The notes under the pieces were generated by a model. It was not told the origin of the DNA. It was given only the letters and a program-made list of their open reading frames with translations, and did no database searches. Position numbers and translations under genes: made by a program. From positions 10,962,046 to 11,026,045 of the forward strand of contig CM034104.1 of assembly GCA_019914945.1 (NCBI GenBank): a DNA stretch of 64,000 nt. The letters run 5' to 3'. This DNA comes from Typha latifolia (lineage: Eukaryota; Streptophyta; Magnoliopsida; Poales; Typhaceae). Of the stretch, positions 22,641 to 35,984 are shown one piece after another (positions within the stretch are counted from its first letter, which is position 1; each line of letters begins with the position of its first letter).

Positions 22641-24620
22641 GATCAACAATCATCTTCAGAGATGGGAAGGTATTTCTAAGGCCTAGTCCATGAGCCTAGG
22701 CGATTGATAGCAAGGTTGACTTGCTGGGAGCAAGTTTGCAGATGACCATTCACATGGGTCACGCTACATCCCTAAGAATAACCCTCACACAACCTTATTA
22801 GCCCTGGCCCACAAATGAACAATATGTGTTTAGTTTCACCCAACCTAGATATGATGGCAGCCACTTGAGATGAGGCCGCAGTGAGATTGTTTGGGTAGAA
22901 TTGGTGCTCTTAGCATAGCAATCAGCCAAAAAGGTGGCCCAGCAAGTTACCACCCTAGGGTGATTTACAACACCGCCGAGCACAAATTGATTCCTTTGCT
23001 TCCACACAACTCAGATGGTGGAGACAATCAGCACCTTGATTCACAAGTTAGGACCCACATCCATAGCCCAGTTCTTCATAATCTAGTTAGGGTTGATCCA
23101 AGAGGGCAAATCAACCCCTTTAGCAAGCTTAGTATTAAGGAGGGCCCATGCCTCCAACCCAAATTGATAGGTGTAGAAAGGGTCACTAGTTTTTCGGTGC
23201 AACTTACAAAGGCTGTAATTATCATCTTGACCCATGTTAGGCTTAATAAGAAGACGGTTCCATAGTAATTTCCAGCAAAAGGTGTGGAGACTCTATGGGT
23301 TATGAAAAGGCCATAAAGGAGTTTTTAGCCTTCCTAGTTGTTTAAGGCTATGGGGATAAGATGAAAGTAGATCAAGCATGCTTTCACCTCTTCCTTTGGG
23401 TGCAACCACAAAATCCACTCGTCCAAACTGGTGTGGCTCCCAAGGCAAGAGAAGAAAGGCTGAAGGCCAGATTCGATCTGCCCTCAGTGATGATATGACC
23501 AACGTTCCAAGTTTTGTTGTCCTCTAGGTTAGTTGCCAACAGGTTGTCAGCCGAGAGGGATGGATGCATAACCCGGGGTTGCATGTTCAAGGGTATGATA
23601 GTGACCCAAGGCTCACTAGCAACCTGTGTGGTCAAGTCGTTGTTGATCCATTTGCGGGGGCTTGTCTTCAAGATGACAGAAATCTCATAGAGTCCCTCCT
23701 AAGATCTAAAAAACACCTGATAAGGCAAAGAATTGAGCTCCATGTATTTAGCCTTCATGATCCGAACTCATAGAGTATCTGTAGAGTTAATAACCCTGAA
23801 AATAAGCTTGCTAAGGAGAGTAGACCCAGCAACATTAAGTTGTGTGATAGCAAGGCCTCCTTCAGACTTGGGCTAGACACAATATCTCAGTATATCAAAT
23901 TGAGCCCTTTGCCTTGTCCTTTGTCCCGCAAAAAGTAGAATTACTTAGAGTGAGATTACCTGTAATTGATATGAGGTTATTTTTCCACCTTGCCAACTTC
24001 TTAGCAACCCGATCCAAGAGAGTCATCTGGCCACAGATATAGACCTAGCAGCTTAAGATAAGGACACCCAGATAGACGAAAGAAATGCATCTTGGCCACT
24101 CAGATCCTGACTACATCACATAAAGAACCAGCAAGGTTAGGGCTAAGCCATTATGAGAGATACAAATTAGATTTGTCAAAATTAACTTTCTAGTTGGATA
24201 ATTATAAGTATAGGTCTAGACAATTGCAGATGCATATTATATTTGACTGAGAGGCTTGGACAATCAATTGGAGATCATCTGCATATAAGAGATGGGTGAA
24301 ATGAACATCCCCAACCCTAAACCCATACAAAAGGCCACTACCCATCCGAGAGTTATGAATGCTAAAGAGGAGCTAAGAGACAAGGATAAATAAACAGTGT
24401 GACTACGAATCTCTTTATCGAAGCTTGCGATAGGGTGCAATCCACTCGAAGGTGGAACCATTGACAAGGATGGCAAACGGGGAAGAGGAGATAATCTGCC
24501 TTTATCTAATTAACACCATCCTATGAAACCGTATGTGGACTAGGGTACCAACAACAACCTCCCATATTAAGCAGTCATAGGCTAGACAAAGTTTAATAGG
24601 TAGAATGAGATAAAAGTTTG
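22640..24620 (-). mobile_element. Decayed LINE (L1-type non-LTR retrotransposon), RT and RNase H remnants
   Basis: On the minus strand, going down from about 24620, there is the RT motif FTHLLYADDLQLI with the YADD catalytic box at 24285-24274, preceded by RDSLSPYLFILV-like sequence. Further downstream, near 22860-22800, the segment KWLPSYLGWVKLNTYCSF resembles the start of the RNase H domain (W.KLN.DG) found at the C-terminus of plant LINE ORF2 proteins. Between them are short frames broken by stops and frameshifts. GC content is higher than in the flanks. The 5' part (ORF1, endonuclease) was not found, as expected for a truncated LINE. Confidence 0.75.
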
Positions 24621-26650
24621 ATGTGAACCAGTTGTTAGCAATGTATGCAACTTGCATATGCAAACGGTGGGCATTATTAAATCTTAAAATAAAGAAAGAA
24701 TGGAAAGCATAACTTTGGGAAAAGAGTGACTACATTCCCCTGCCTTTACCGTACATTCCATATTCTTCCCGTCTATATATAAGTTTGCGATGCTAATTCT
24801 AGCTTTATTATCAAATAACAATTGATTTCATAGCTTTGTTATCCTAAGATTGATTAGTATATTTGTGTTAAATATATTTTACCACCGTTTCCGTTAACTC
24901 AGAAACTCTACTTAAAAGCTTAAAGCATTAACAAATAATTTTTTTTTATATTTAATATTCTAAATAAACTTGACTTAAATGGGACGAATATTTTATATTT
25001 TTAAATAGCAGATTGGTCAAGCCTGTAATAAGGTTCGAACTGAAGTGATATTATATTAACTCGTCAATTACTTTAAAAAGTTAAATGATTTTATATATTG
25101 TAACGTGAATTTTCTATTTGTATCATTGTGCAACTTTAAACTTTTTATTGAGCTGCAACCATGGCTTAGCTAAATAATTTAAATAATCCCACATCTACTA
25201 AAAAAATATGGATTAGGAAGTTCACTACGGGCTTAGTTAAATAAAAGAAATGTTGATGAGTCAAGTTGGTTTATTCGAATTCATAACACTTTTTAGGATA
25301 AAAGAACAAGAGCTCCACTAAGTTTGGACACAAAAAAAATCTAACAATTATATCTCAGTATAAAGTTTTGGGGGGTTTAATGATAAATATTTATCACCCT
25401 AGTTTTTCAAGGGATTAAGTTGCATGAAAAATAAATAAATTCCAGAAATATTACTAATATAATTAACTTATTCTAGTTTTCAAACATTTCTCTTACTTAA
25501 TGGTAATATTATATTTTCTTTTATTAAATTATTGAGACTTAATCTATTATACTTTTTAAAAGGTAACCGTTTGAAAAACTAATCAGGAGGGTATTTGTGT
25601 AAAAAGAAAATATCAACCTTAGATAAGTATACACACAAATCAAAAGATCTTTTTAAGGGTATGCATGTAGAAGAGAAAAAACAAACAAACCCAAGAATCA
25701 AATTAAGAATCTCTCGTATTCCCCCATTCCAAAATGTTCAACAAACGCAGTCATCCAATCAATTAGTCCTCAACCCCAGGCTATAAAAAGAAAAAGAAAA
25801 AGAAAACGAACAATGACCATACTACCCGTGACACAGCTGGTGACGGTGAATCCCGGTGCGGGGCATTCTGGTCAATGTCATGGCAAAGAGTTGGAATGTG
25901 ACCTTTGGCGAGGGGGAAAGGGAAGGGTCATGGGTAGCGTGATACGTCCAAATTATAATCAAGCAAATTGCAACCCCCAACTTGCGACCCCAACTTGCAC
26001 ACCCCCCATCTATCTATCTCATTCTTATATTGGAGGAGAGAATTTGGAAGGAAGAAAGAAAAAGGGGGGAGGGAAGGGGATGGCAAAAGCTTTGAAAACT
26101 GGAATAAAGAAAAAAAATTTCTCCAACTTGCAGTTTGTTTTAGTGCCAAGTTGAATCTGGGCAGCTCACTGATTCCAGTAGAAATTAGTATCTTAATGCG
26201 GCGTGCAACGTCGTCGTTAGAATGTCCAGGAAGAAAAACTAGAACTAAAAAGAGTCTCAAAATTGCACATTTTATTATATTAGTGATGTTACGAACATAA
26301 CGAGATGCCTATTCACACAAAAAAACCAGCGTTGGGGATGTACGTTGTGGAGCAGAGCTCGCTCTAGGAATTAAATGTGATCATAAACACAGCTGGATAC
26401 AACTAAGGATAATATTTATTATTCACATCATCTTTGATCTATTCTTTTTTTCTTTTTCTTTTTTTTCGTTTTTGGCTCTCCGTATCTGAAACATTAAATA
26501 AAAAGAAAAGGAGGGGGGGAATTGAAAAATAACAGCAGGAGAGAGAGGGAGTCGCCATCGCTGGCTCTTTCGCAAGTGGAAGGAATGGATGGATGGATGG
26601 ATGGGAAGCGGGTACGACTCAAAACCCCACCCACCAGGGGAGGGGGGAAA
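24621..26650. other. AT-rich intergenic DNA and 3' flank of PYL gene
   Basis: Bases 24621-25800 are AT-rich without features. Bases 25800-26300 are more balanced and contain short open frames on both strands with no recognisable product. Bases 26440-26640 form the probable 3' UTR of the PYL gene, with a (GGAT)n tract near 26586-26603. Confidence 0.45.
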
Positions 26651-27253
26651 TTACTGGTTTGTCCTCCAGAGCTTCTCGGCGGTGCGGGCGAGGGATTGGA
26701 GGTTGCACCGGACGATGGTGTCGACGAAGAGCTTGGTGTCGTCGGGGGTGTTGCCGGGGGGGACGTCGACGACGTAGGACTCGACGACGATGGTGCCGCC
26801 GGAGGGGGAGGGGTGGAGGGTGGTGACGGAGCGGTAGTTGCGGAGGCGGTGCTCCCCGCCGACGACGCGGAAGGAGATGACGTGGCGCTCGTCGTCGAGG
26901 ATCTCGAGGAGCTCGCGGCTGGAGGCGGCGGGGAGGCCGGAGATGACGCGGACCTCGCGGAGGGTCCCGACGTGGCCGTCGCCCGCGAGGACGGCGCAGC
27001 TCTTGACGAAGTGCTTGTAAGCCTGGGGCTTGTCGAATCGGCGGAGCACCGACCACACCACCGGGACGGGGGCGGACACGTGCTGGACCACAGCGGAGCA
27101 GCACTGGTTCGCCGCCGGCGAGTGCTCGTGGTGGCGTGCCACCTCATCAGGGACCTCGTGATCCGCGCACCCATCCGATGCAGTGGTGGTGATGCTGGTG
27201 ACGACCACCCTTTGTGGTTGGATCGAAGGCTTGGAAAGTGGAACGCAAGGCAT
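26651..27253 (-). CDS. PYR/PYL/RCAR abscisic acid receptor (PYL4-6 type)
   Basis: One intronless exon of 200 residues, starting MPCVPLSKPS and ending AEKLWRTNQ. The START/Bet v1-like fold begins near residue 55 (CCSAVVQHVSAPVPVVWSVL). Visible receptor elements are the ligand-contacting Lys in HFVKSCAV, the gate loop SGLPA, the latch GGEHRL, and the C-terminal helix segment DDTKLFVDTIVRCNLQSLA. Such receptors bind ABA in cytosol and nucleus and then inhibit clade A PP2C phosphatases, releasing SnRK2 kinases. The variable N-terminus and lack of introns fit the PYL4/5/6 clade, usually monomeric. GC content is far higher than in the flanks. The frame stays open upstream of 27253, but that DNA is a low-complexity leader, so the start at MPCVP is chosen. 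Confidence 0.95.
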   Translation of the reverse strand: MPCVPLSKPSIQPQRVVVTSITTTASDGCADHEVPDEVARHHEHSPAANQCCSAVVQHVSAPVPVVWSVLRRFDKPQAYKHFVKSCAVLAGDGHVGTLREVRVISGLPAASSRELLEILDDERHVISFRVVGGEHRLRNYRSVTTLHPSPSGGTIVVESYVVDVPPGNTPDDTKLFVDTIVRCNLQSLARTAEKLWRTNQ

Positions 27254-27381
27254 CTCTCCCTCCCTCCCTCCCTCTTTTGATTTTTTTTTTTTTTTCCTCT
27301 TTTTAGAAGGCGAAGGAGAGATTTGGGAGATTTGGGTATCAGGGGGGCAGTGGGGGGGGGAATGGAGGAGGCCTGGAGGGA

Positions 27382-27390
27382 TTATATAGT
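27382..27390 (-). promoter_or_regulatory. TATA box of PYL gene
   Basis: The minus strand reads ACTATATAAT, about 130 bases upstream of the PYL start codon. The interval holds a pyrimidine/purine-biased leader. Confidence 0.5.
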
Positions 27391-27399
27391 GACGAATTT

Positions 27400-30300
27400 G
27401 GGGGAAATAAAGAGGTGAGCTTTGATGGGGGTCTCTTCTTCTTCGGTGAGGGGCAATTTGGTACGGATATTTTGGAACCATTATGCGCAATTGGGCCTTC
27501 TTTTTACGGAAGGATTCAAAAGAGGGATAAGATAATCGTAAGGTATAATTATCATCTTTGTAATTAAATTTCACTGTCTATGTATATTTTTCAAACATAA
27601 ATAAGAATTAATAAATATTAGCAAATTGGTTCGGGAGAACGTGAACGAGTGTTTAGCAAATTGGGCAACTTTATTTTTTAAATATTAATTTTATTTTCTA
27701 TTCTTTTCTTTTTGTGCAAATGGGGCAAATTGAATTATATTTTGGTGAAGGTTGAAATCCTCCAGTGGGGAGAAGTGGGGAGGGTATTGAAGGTGATGGA
27801 GGTTTGAGTGGGACAATGAACTGGTTAAATTAAAATTAAAGGTGGGTGATGTTGTGGGTAATAAAATAGGAGACAAGTTGGTGGAGATGATGTTACTAAA
27901 CTGTCCTTTGTGCCCTCGATGCAGCTTTAATATTACTTTATTGCCCTATTTCTTGCTCTTTTCCTTACCAACTTTTCTTAAATTTGTACACTTTGTGATA
28001 ACATTTTTAATTATAAAACGAGGGGCCAAAATGTGATAACAATACCTTAGTCTGTAACCCGTGGACCCAGATGATAACAATACTCTTAACTTATAATTTC
28101 CAAAATTATAAAATTTATTATAATTATAAGTAAATATAAGATTCATCTATTAAACAGATTAAACAAATAAATATATTAGAAGCATCTAATTCGTGTTGAA
28201 TTATCGTATCAAATCAAGACTTTTTTTTTTAATAAAAAACTTTTTTACTTACAGAAATCATCAATGCCTAGTGAAGCTACTAGAAGGAAAGTCTCCACTC
28301 CACTGCTTCCAAATCTCGGAAAGAGAGAGAGAGAGAGATCCGGAGGGGAGGATCCAGAATTAGCACAGATGAGATGTAAAACCGGGGTTGTATTTGTAAA
28401 TTGTGCTCAAAGAAAAGGTCCCCAAGAAAAATGTGCATGGCAGTCATGTAAGTTTTCACAAGTGGGCCTTTCTGTAAAAAAAATTATTGCTATAAAAAAG
28501 AAACAAACAAATGGGTAGCCCACTTGCATGGTTCCCTTAAGACGGTGGATAAGATAAGCATTACCACCGGCGGAAGGTGGGGGAATTAAAAATAAGGAGG
28601 GGGGCTTTTGTGCAAATAGCATCGCCAACTACGCACTGTGATTGCCTGCAGCCCGGATCGCAAGAATTCTGTACGCTTCCACTTGTTTCCCAATCATAAT
28701 TTTCCACGTACGGCGATCCTCATTTGGCTTGCTTTTATGATTATATTAACTTTATTATCAGCAAGTGGGCAATATAATTTCGTTGTAACGTAGTTACATG
28801 GAAAGCCTCTCTTTTACATGGAAATGGAATGAGGAGGTCATCAATGTAGTCTAGTAGTCGAGTTTTATCATAATTTAGTCTATCAGGACTTATTTATTAG
28901 GATGATTTATTCAGCCATCTAATTTATTTATTAGAGAAAGCTAATCTTCTTATCTAGTCTATGATTAGCACCGGAAAATACCTACTTTTATCAAGATACT
29001 ATGTTGATCAAGCTTAGCTTTATATAAACACAATCTCAGGTGCACTATAGGAACCATTTGACATTTTTAGAAATGTGAGAGAAGTTAAAGTGTTACAAAA
29101 GATAAATAATAAGTTTTATTAGATGAAAAAAGGGTAATAATTAGGTGTAATTAACCTAAATAAAACTGTTTAATAAAAAATTAATGATTTAAAAATTAGG
29201 CTACACAATCTAATAATATACAGGCCCAAATACACTTAGAATATTTTGTACACAATTGTCAACAATTAAAAACCTAGCATGACGTCCTTATTAAAAGCAG
29301 ATTATGTTCAATCCAATCGCCAGAATGGTTAATTTTGATTTGATTCACATTGTTTTCCTATTATTTTATATTACCTTCAAGTTTACCCTAAACTATAAAC
29401 TTAACATTAAAAATTAAGAGTTATAGTAAGACTTCTATAACTAAAAATATTACTCATATATTCAAGCATTTTCTTTTGTTTGTGCTTCTCTTTGTCAACT
29501 TGATTTAGAGCTTGAATTGTAAAAATAGAGAAGTTGGGCCTAATTGTAATCGATTAGAATCGGGTTAAGATCAAATCTCCAACAAACACAAAAATCATGA
29601 CCAACATCACTCAAGGAGCGTGACTAAGAATATATCTCCACTTCTCAACTACTTTAGATTTTATGTTTAATTTTAATTTGATAACATTGGGATTGAAGAT
29701 ATATTTGATTTAAAACCTTACTATATGTATATATATATAGTTTAGACTTGAGAGAACTAAAGTTAGATGCTTTGAGGATTGTGAAAATAAATATAAAAAA
29801 AATACAGTCTCTAACAATATGAGTACAGTGTTCTAATAATAATAAAGAAAAATATAGGGCATTTTTTATATCATTTTTTGTCGTTTTTACTAAAACACTC
29901 TTCTTGTTTCTCTATTTTCTCACCTTTCAAGAGCGTCAACTAAACCGAAGGATATCAAACAAATCTAAACTATCCTGATAATATTCAAATGTAAACTTAT
30001 TTTATAATAAATATAGGGAAAATTTACCAATTTATTTTTATTATTATTCACATCATATGATACATACGGATACTTAATAGAAATTTTTTAATTACTTTTA
30101 AAAATAAAACATACACATCATTTGAATTTAAAATATAGTTCTTCTCTATTTAATGATGAGTTGTGAATGATAATAAAGATAAAATATAGGGAGCTTTTGA
30201 TAAATGTCCCTAGATATAGAAGGTAAGTGGTTATCCGCCAAGAAGAGTTTCCATTTGTGCGACGCCGAAATATTCTTCTAATGCTGTCAGCCAGTCACCA

Positions 30301-30499
30301 CATTGATGAAGATTGAGGACTTTTCCGTAATAAATGCAAATATTTGTCTCACAATCGAAAAAGAAAAAAGAGCCCGCCTGCACTAAAGATTGATATGATC
30401 CTTCGCGTTCCAAACAAACCAAAACCTCCATTAAACCTTCCATAGATCAAGCAAAGCCCATCTCCATCTCTACCTTCTCTACTTTCTCTCTCTAGAACA
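27400..30499. other. Intergenic region, PYL / TBL (divergent promoters)
   Basis: Upstream regions of two divergent genes. Mostly AT-rich. There is a GA run at 28321-28340 and a slightly GC-richer stretch at 28250-28680 without a recognisable product. No transposon ends or RNA genes could be identified. Confidence 0.45.
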
Positions 30500-33410
30500 A
30501 TGCATAAGTGTAGCAGGAAGAAGACCCAACTCTATCTTTTATCGGTCTTCTTCGCCTTCTTCGTGCTCTCCTTCATTCTTATCCATGATGACGCTTCAAC
30601 AAAGCCAGGAGACGATGGAGGACGCCGTTTGATCTTAAAGCCTTCGTTTCCCACTTTTACCACTACAAACGCCTCTACACATAAGACCGAGAAGTGGGTC
30701 GTGGGCGAGTTGCCGTCAGGTGATTGGCTGAGTCTCTGTTTGCTCTTCTTCTCCATTGCGTTGGTTTAGAGATTGGTTGGTGTTAAAATGACAAAATTTT
30801 GATTTGGGTTTGAAGTGTTTGGTGTGGTGCATATAATGCGTGATGGGTTTAGATTGCTCTATCATTTTTCCTTGTGTTTTTGGGTCGAATTGAGGAAATG
30901 GTAATTGGATTTTACCCCTAGATGTATGAATTAATGGGTCTAATCTTGTTGAAATTTTTCTGGATTTAGGTGCTTCAGATTGGTCGAAAGCTACAAAGGC
31001 CTGTGCTCACACCCAGAGCTACAATGGCAGGCCAAGCTCGAGAGTGAAATACCATTGGGGGAAGGAGAGCCGGTCGAATGAATGCAATGCGTTCTCCGGG
31101 AGATGGGTTTATGATAATTATTCGTATCCTCTCTATGATGAGGCTGGTTGCCCTTATATGTCCGATCAATTAGCATGTCGGAAGCATGGGCGGCCGGATA
31201 GAGATTACCAGAAGTGGCGATGGCAGCCTCGCGGTTGCGACTTAAAGAGGTAATTATTTGAAAGAACTTTCCTTCTCTTTTGGATATGTCCATCGGAGGA
31301 ATTCGGATTCAATCATAGTAGAAGTGTTCTTCGGCATTTATAGATAGGAAGTATGTATTACCAGAAGTTATATTACATTATGCACTCATTGTGTCATTGG
31401 CAGTATGCTCCTAAGCTCTTCCATGAGCTGAATGCTTAACTAATCAATAAGATATTGTGATTGAAATTCTCATTTTCTCTATTGGGTTTTCCTCTAAAGT
31501 TGTAGACACCGATAAATTCAACCACGTCGGTTTACACTTTTTGCATCATTTGTGTTTGTGTTTTTCTTTTCACAGAGATAAACATACTAACAACTGAAGG
31601 TGTCACTAGATCAATCTCTCTAATGATGGTGGCACACTTCATTCCATATTTAACATTTTGCTGCTTGTGTTACAGTTTTCGGCATCCATGTTCTTAACAT
31701 GTGTACAAAAATTCTACACTCCAGAATCTTCAAATCTCCACTTTTTCGATACCATATAACAAGAAATGAGCAGAATTAGTGACTGAGTGTTTCTTCTCTT
31801 TTTTTGTGATTTATGAAGGTGGAATGCAACTGAAATGCTAGAGAAGCTGAGAGGTAAGAGGTTAATGTTTGTGGGTGATTCACTAAACAGAGGGCAGTGG
31901 ATATCCATGGTGTGCCTCGTACAATCTGTGATCCCTTCTGGCAAGAAGTTGATGACACCTAATTCTGCTCTAACTAAATTTATAGCCAAGGTAAGTTCAA
32001 TTGCACTCCTTTTCTATTAATTTACAAATTTGAAGCATCCTGGATTATGGAATTCAAAAGAACAAAAGTTCATATTTCGCCTCTCTGATTTATGATGATT
32101 CATGAAACGCAACTTTTAGTGTACTTGAGACAGAACTAGTAAGCATTTTTCAGAGCAAGAAAAGTCAAATGTATAATAGTATTACACAATATTACACCTT
32201 GATGAAGCAATCTTCTTCTTCCCGCATTTACAGAAGAATTCCATGGCATCTTACAGTTATCTAAACTCTGAACTTCTGTAGTTCTAACAAATATGCTTGT
32301 TATACTTTTTCTTCTCTTTGTCATTCATTGTTCTGAAATGTTAATGCTGGTACACATGATGATTCAGTTGAGAGTACTTGTTATACAGGAATATAACGCT
32401 TCTATTGAGTTTTACTGGGCTCCATTGATAGTAGAGTCAAATTCAGACGACCCGATAAATCACAGACTAAGTGACAGGATCATCCGACCAGATTCACTTC
32501 TTAGGCATGCATCTGAATGGGCAAAAGCAGACATACTTGTCTTCAATTCATACTTGTGGTGGAGGAGTGGGCCTAAGATAAAGCTACTGTAAGTGTGGTT
32601 CTAACCATTTTTTCTATTAGGAGGATGCATGTGATAAACCTTGAACTAGCATTTATTGTTGTTATGTACTCAAAAGCACAGATGGAGTTACAGCGGAGGA
32701 GTTTGTGAAGAAGCTGATGGAAAAGAAGCAATGAAGTTGGCCTTGGAGACCTGGGCTGATTGGATCGAATCCAGCGTAAATCCCTTAAAGCACCGGGTCT
32801 TCTTCGTTACAATGTCGCCCACTCATCTCTGGTGAGCATATTCAACTACTTTGCTTGAATAAAATTTTCAAGTTTACTCATGGTAGACAAATTATTATTG
32901 CACATACAAATCTTCTGCATGCTTCATGAATTATGTAGATAATTGATGAGATCTTGGAAACTGTATATTGCATGAATAATAAGTTTACAACTATATGAAT
33001 GGTTTCCACTCTCATTCTAGTCTACATTGTTCCATTGCTTAAATATCTGATCAGAGTCAATTAAATTTCATGTTTTCAGGAGCCAGGAATGGAATCCAGG
33101 CAGTGATGGAAACTGCTTCCAGGAGAAAGCTCCCATTGAAATGGAAGGCCACTGGGGAAATGGGTCTGACCTCAATGCCATGCAGATGGTGGATGAGATA
33201 ATGGCCAGATTGGGACCAATTGTTACAGTCCTCAACATCACGCAGCTCTCCGAGTATCGAAAAGATGGTCATCCGTCTATCTACAGGAAGTTCTGGGAGA
33301 CTCTGTCACAACAGCAACTGGCAAATCCAGTGAGCTATGCTGACTGCATACACTGGTGTTTGCCTGGTGTTCCTGATGTCTGGAATGAGCTACTGTTCAA
33401 TTCTTTGTAG
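30500..33410 (+). CDS. TRICHOME BIREFRINGENCE-LIKE (TBL) polysaccharide O-acetyltransferase
   Basis: Six exons: 30500-30719, 30970-31249, 31819-31990, 32389-32588, 32682-32831 and 33080-33410, all in phase, giving 450 residues. The protein has a short basic tail, one membrane anchor (about residues 11-28, LYLLSVFFAFFVLSFILI), then the TBL domain (CNAFSGRWVYDN... MSDQLACRKHGRPDRDYQKW). It continues with a PC-esterase/DUF231 region carrying the GDS motif (MFVGDSLNRGQW, exon 3) and the DxxH motif (ADCIHWCLPGVPD, exon 6), which supply catalytic Ser, Asp and His. TBL proteins acetylate wall polysaccharides in the Golgi. The wording GDSLNRGQWISMVCLVQSVIP resembles the xylan-acetylating TBL3/31-35 group more than the pectin group; this subgroup call is inference. 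Nothing appears broken. Confidence 0.93.
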
Positions 33411-34480
33411 TTGTGAAGGTAAATAAATTATGTGCAGATTTATCTCTGAAAAATTACATGAGAGTATATTGGTTTCTACATTGATGAGAGAGTATACAGC
33501 AGTAGCTTCTCATATAAGGGAACCAACTGATGCTATTTTCAATGGATAAATGAAGATATTCGAGTAATCTTTCCAATTAGCATAGCACAAGAAGCTGCTG
33601 CATTTATCATCTGATGGAAGATGATGAATATCTTTCTTCTTTTTATTTCATACTCATTAATTTTCTTTTGACATATGCTGAGCTCATAATTAAGCTAATT
33701 TATAGGCTAGTGTTCCTTGATAATTATAGTTCTTCAGTTTTGATCCAAGAACGACTGGAATCTTGGTGTCCTTTCAACTTGACTTGAGACCTTTGATATC
33801 CTTCTCGACGTGTAGACATGATCACAGTAAGAATATTTGGACTAAAAATAACTTGTGTTAGTGAAGTAGGGATATCTCCATAATAAGGAATCATGTCCAT
33901 TACATTAAGTACAAGACTAATGTTACTATCTGATGTAACTCAAGTTAATAAGCATTAGGACTAAGTCATTTAAGTACTTCATAAGGATATGCATCTCCCA
34001 ATTCACATATTATAAGGGCCTTCTCATGCTCGGTTTGAATTAAAATGAGTTTGAACAAAATTTTAGGCTCGAAATTCATTTTAAGCCAAGCTAGAGTATA
34101 AGCCAACTCGCCTCAAAATAGGCTCAAAATTTTAGTCAATATAATTTTTATCTCTTTCTATTTAGGTAATTATGGTAAGTGGGAATTGGGAGTTTAAAGA
34201 TAGGTGGGAGAGCTAACATTAGGAAAATAATAAAAAGTTAAAGATGGGGAAGAATAATGAAGACCTAAAAAAATAGTATAATCAATACAACCTCTCTCTC
34301 CATATATAGTGGTGGGAAGCTAGTTATACACAACTAGTTTGGGCTTCTCTTTAGAGTTTACAATGCAAAATACCTCCCTCTATCTTTTTCGATCTTGACT
34401 CGAGCTCAAAATTAATCTTGACTCGCTGATCCGAGCCTAAATATAATTTTAGGCTCGAAATAATCCCCTACTTGAAGCAT
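33411..34480. other. 3' flank of TBL gene and GAGCC-type repeat traces
   Basis: The first few hundred bases are the probable 3' UTR. From about 34020 to 34460 there are several taggctcgaa/gagcctaa blocks in both orientations, like the termini of the hAT-like element at 54753-55726. They may be remains of the same family; ends could not be defined. Confidence 0.35.
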
Positions 34481-35110
34481 TCTTATTGTGAATTCCATCA
34501 TGAATTGTTTGCATATGTCGAGCAAAATCTTTAGCTCCTTCACTTGCTCTTGAAGATAAAGGTAATGATATTAAATCAAATGACATTCGTGGTTGCACCC
34601 CTAAAACTGTTTCAAATTGTGTCATACTAGTACTTCTATTGACAGAATTATTGTAAGCAAATTCTGCATTTGATATTAAAATATTCCAAGTAACACTACA
34701 ATCTGAAAGTAAGCATCACTGTAGATCACCCAGGCTTCGGTTGACAATATTGTCTATTTGCCCATCATTTTATGGACGAAAAGCACTAGAAATATGTAAC
34801 AAACCACCTTCAATGTTGACAAATTAAGCTCTTTGTTTGAGGATTCAATTATTTTAGCGAGTCATGGTCATAGTAAAGGATGAATTCTCAATGAATAAAG
34901 TAATGACACCAATGCTTGAGCCTTTGCATTAAGGCGTAGAACTCCACGTCGTAAGCATAATATTTTCTTCTCGCATAATTAAGCTTTTCACTAATTAAGA
35001 CAATTAGATGTCTTTCTTAGCTATAAGTACGACACTAATACCCATCTGAGATGCACCACATTCTCAAAGGTTTTTCGAAAATCTAGTTGTTCTGAGATAG
35101 ATGCTTGAGT
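34480..35110 (-). pseudogene. Ty3/gypsy pol remnant (RNase H and integrase parts)
   Basis: Reading the minus strand from about 35110 downward: EKLNYARRKYYAYDVEFYAL (RNase H; family form EKLN.AR..YSTYDKEFYA), then HWCHYF, and after several breaks DGQIDNIVNRSLGDL and WNILISNAEFAYNNSVNRST, then FETVLGVQPR, which is the C-terminal integrase part. Several stops and frameshifts make it non-functional. No intact gag, protease or RT is seen and LTRs are not clear. Confidence 0.8.
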
Positions 35111-35984
35111 CATCTTCTCCGTAAATTGATTTATATTATTAGTTTCAATCAAGTGATTACAACTCGATACCATTGAATAAAAGGGAAATTGGGTAAGAAC
35201 CCTAAGAATAAGTCTCTCACTTGGCTATATTACAAACTAGACTATAATTATAATAAAAGCGAAGTATTCAGTATCAAGACCAAGCACTCAAGCACAATAG
35301 TAAAAGAGATAGAGCAATGCTTTAGAAATAAGTCACTTGCTTGACCAACTGTGACTATACTGCAGATATAATAGCATGAGTCTTAAAAGTCTGAACACTT
35401 AATAAAGAAGCACACTCAAATAGAAATCCCGACTCACCAGAGACGAAATCTAGCGATCATAAGGAAATCACCTTAAGAGTCTGTTTGAGTAAACTATGAA
35501 ACCAATAACAACACCAAGAAGAAACAATAAAAGAAATAAACATTGAGTGGGGGTGAGAGTGATAGCTCTGTCAAATACATCCACAAAACTGAGAATCTAA
35601 TTTCCCAAAGCATAGATGAGATCTACAGACTAGGATGACAACAATAGAGAACAAAGCGAGGTGAGGCGGAGGCAGTAAGGCAAGAGCGATTGTTGCTGAG
35701 GCCCGAGAACATGGAAGGCAAAATCCACGGCAATCAGCACAGACGAAGCAGTATAGAACTGAGTTGTGAAAATCAGACGATGGAGTTGTGAAAATCTGAT
35801 GAGATAGATAGTGGAGGCGTAAGCGGTAGTGGAGTTGCTAAGCAAATGATGAACGGTGGCTTTGAGGGGGGGTGGGGAGGAAAGCAACGAAGAGAAGGAG
35901 GGGAAAAGAGGAAGGAAAGTGCTCCCCCCTTAATAGATAAAGTTCCATTGTGTACTACCATATAGAATCAAGAGATATGGTTTT
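35111..35984. other. Probable retroelement-derived non-coding DNA
   Basis: No coding sequence. Its position upstream of the gypsy pol remnant (minus sense) suggests former 5' LTR or leader DNA, but this is not shown by any repeat pair inside the window. Confidence 0.3.

Noticed and set aside
22891..23265. 124-codon plus-strand open frame
   Set aside because: It is antisense to the decayed LINE, whose RT and RNase H motifs read on the minus strand.
25010..25050. tRNA B-box look-alike (ggttcgaact)
   Set aside because: No A-box at proper distance and no cloverleaf could be drawn.
26522..27280. 252-codon plus-strand open frame antisense to the PYL gene
   Set aside because: It arises from the GC-rich codon bias of the PYL gene; it is dominated by Gly, Asp, Glu and Val and matches no family.
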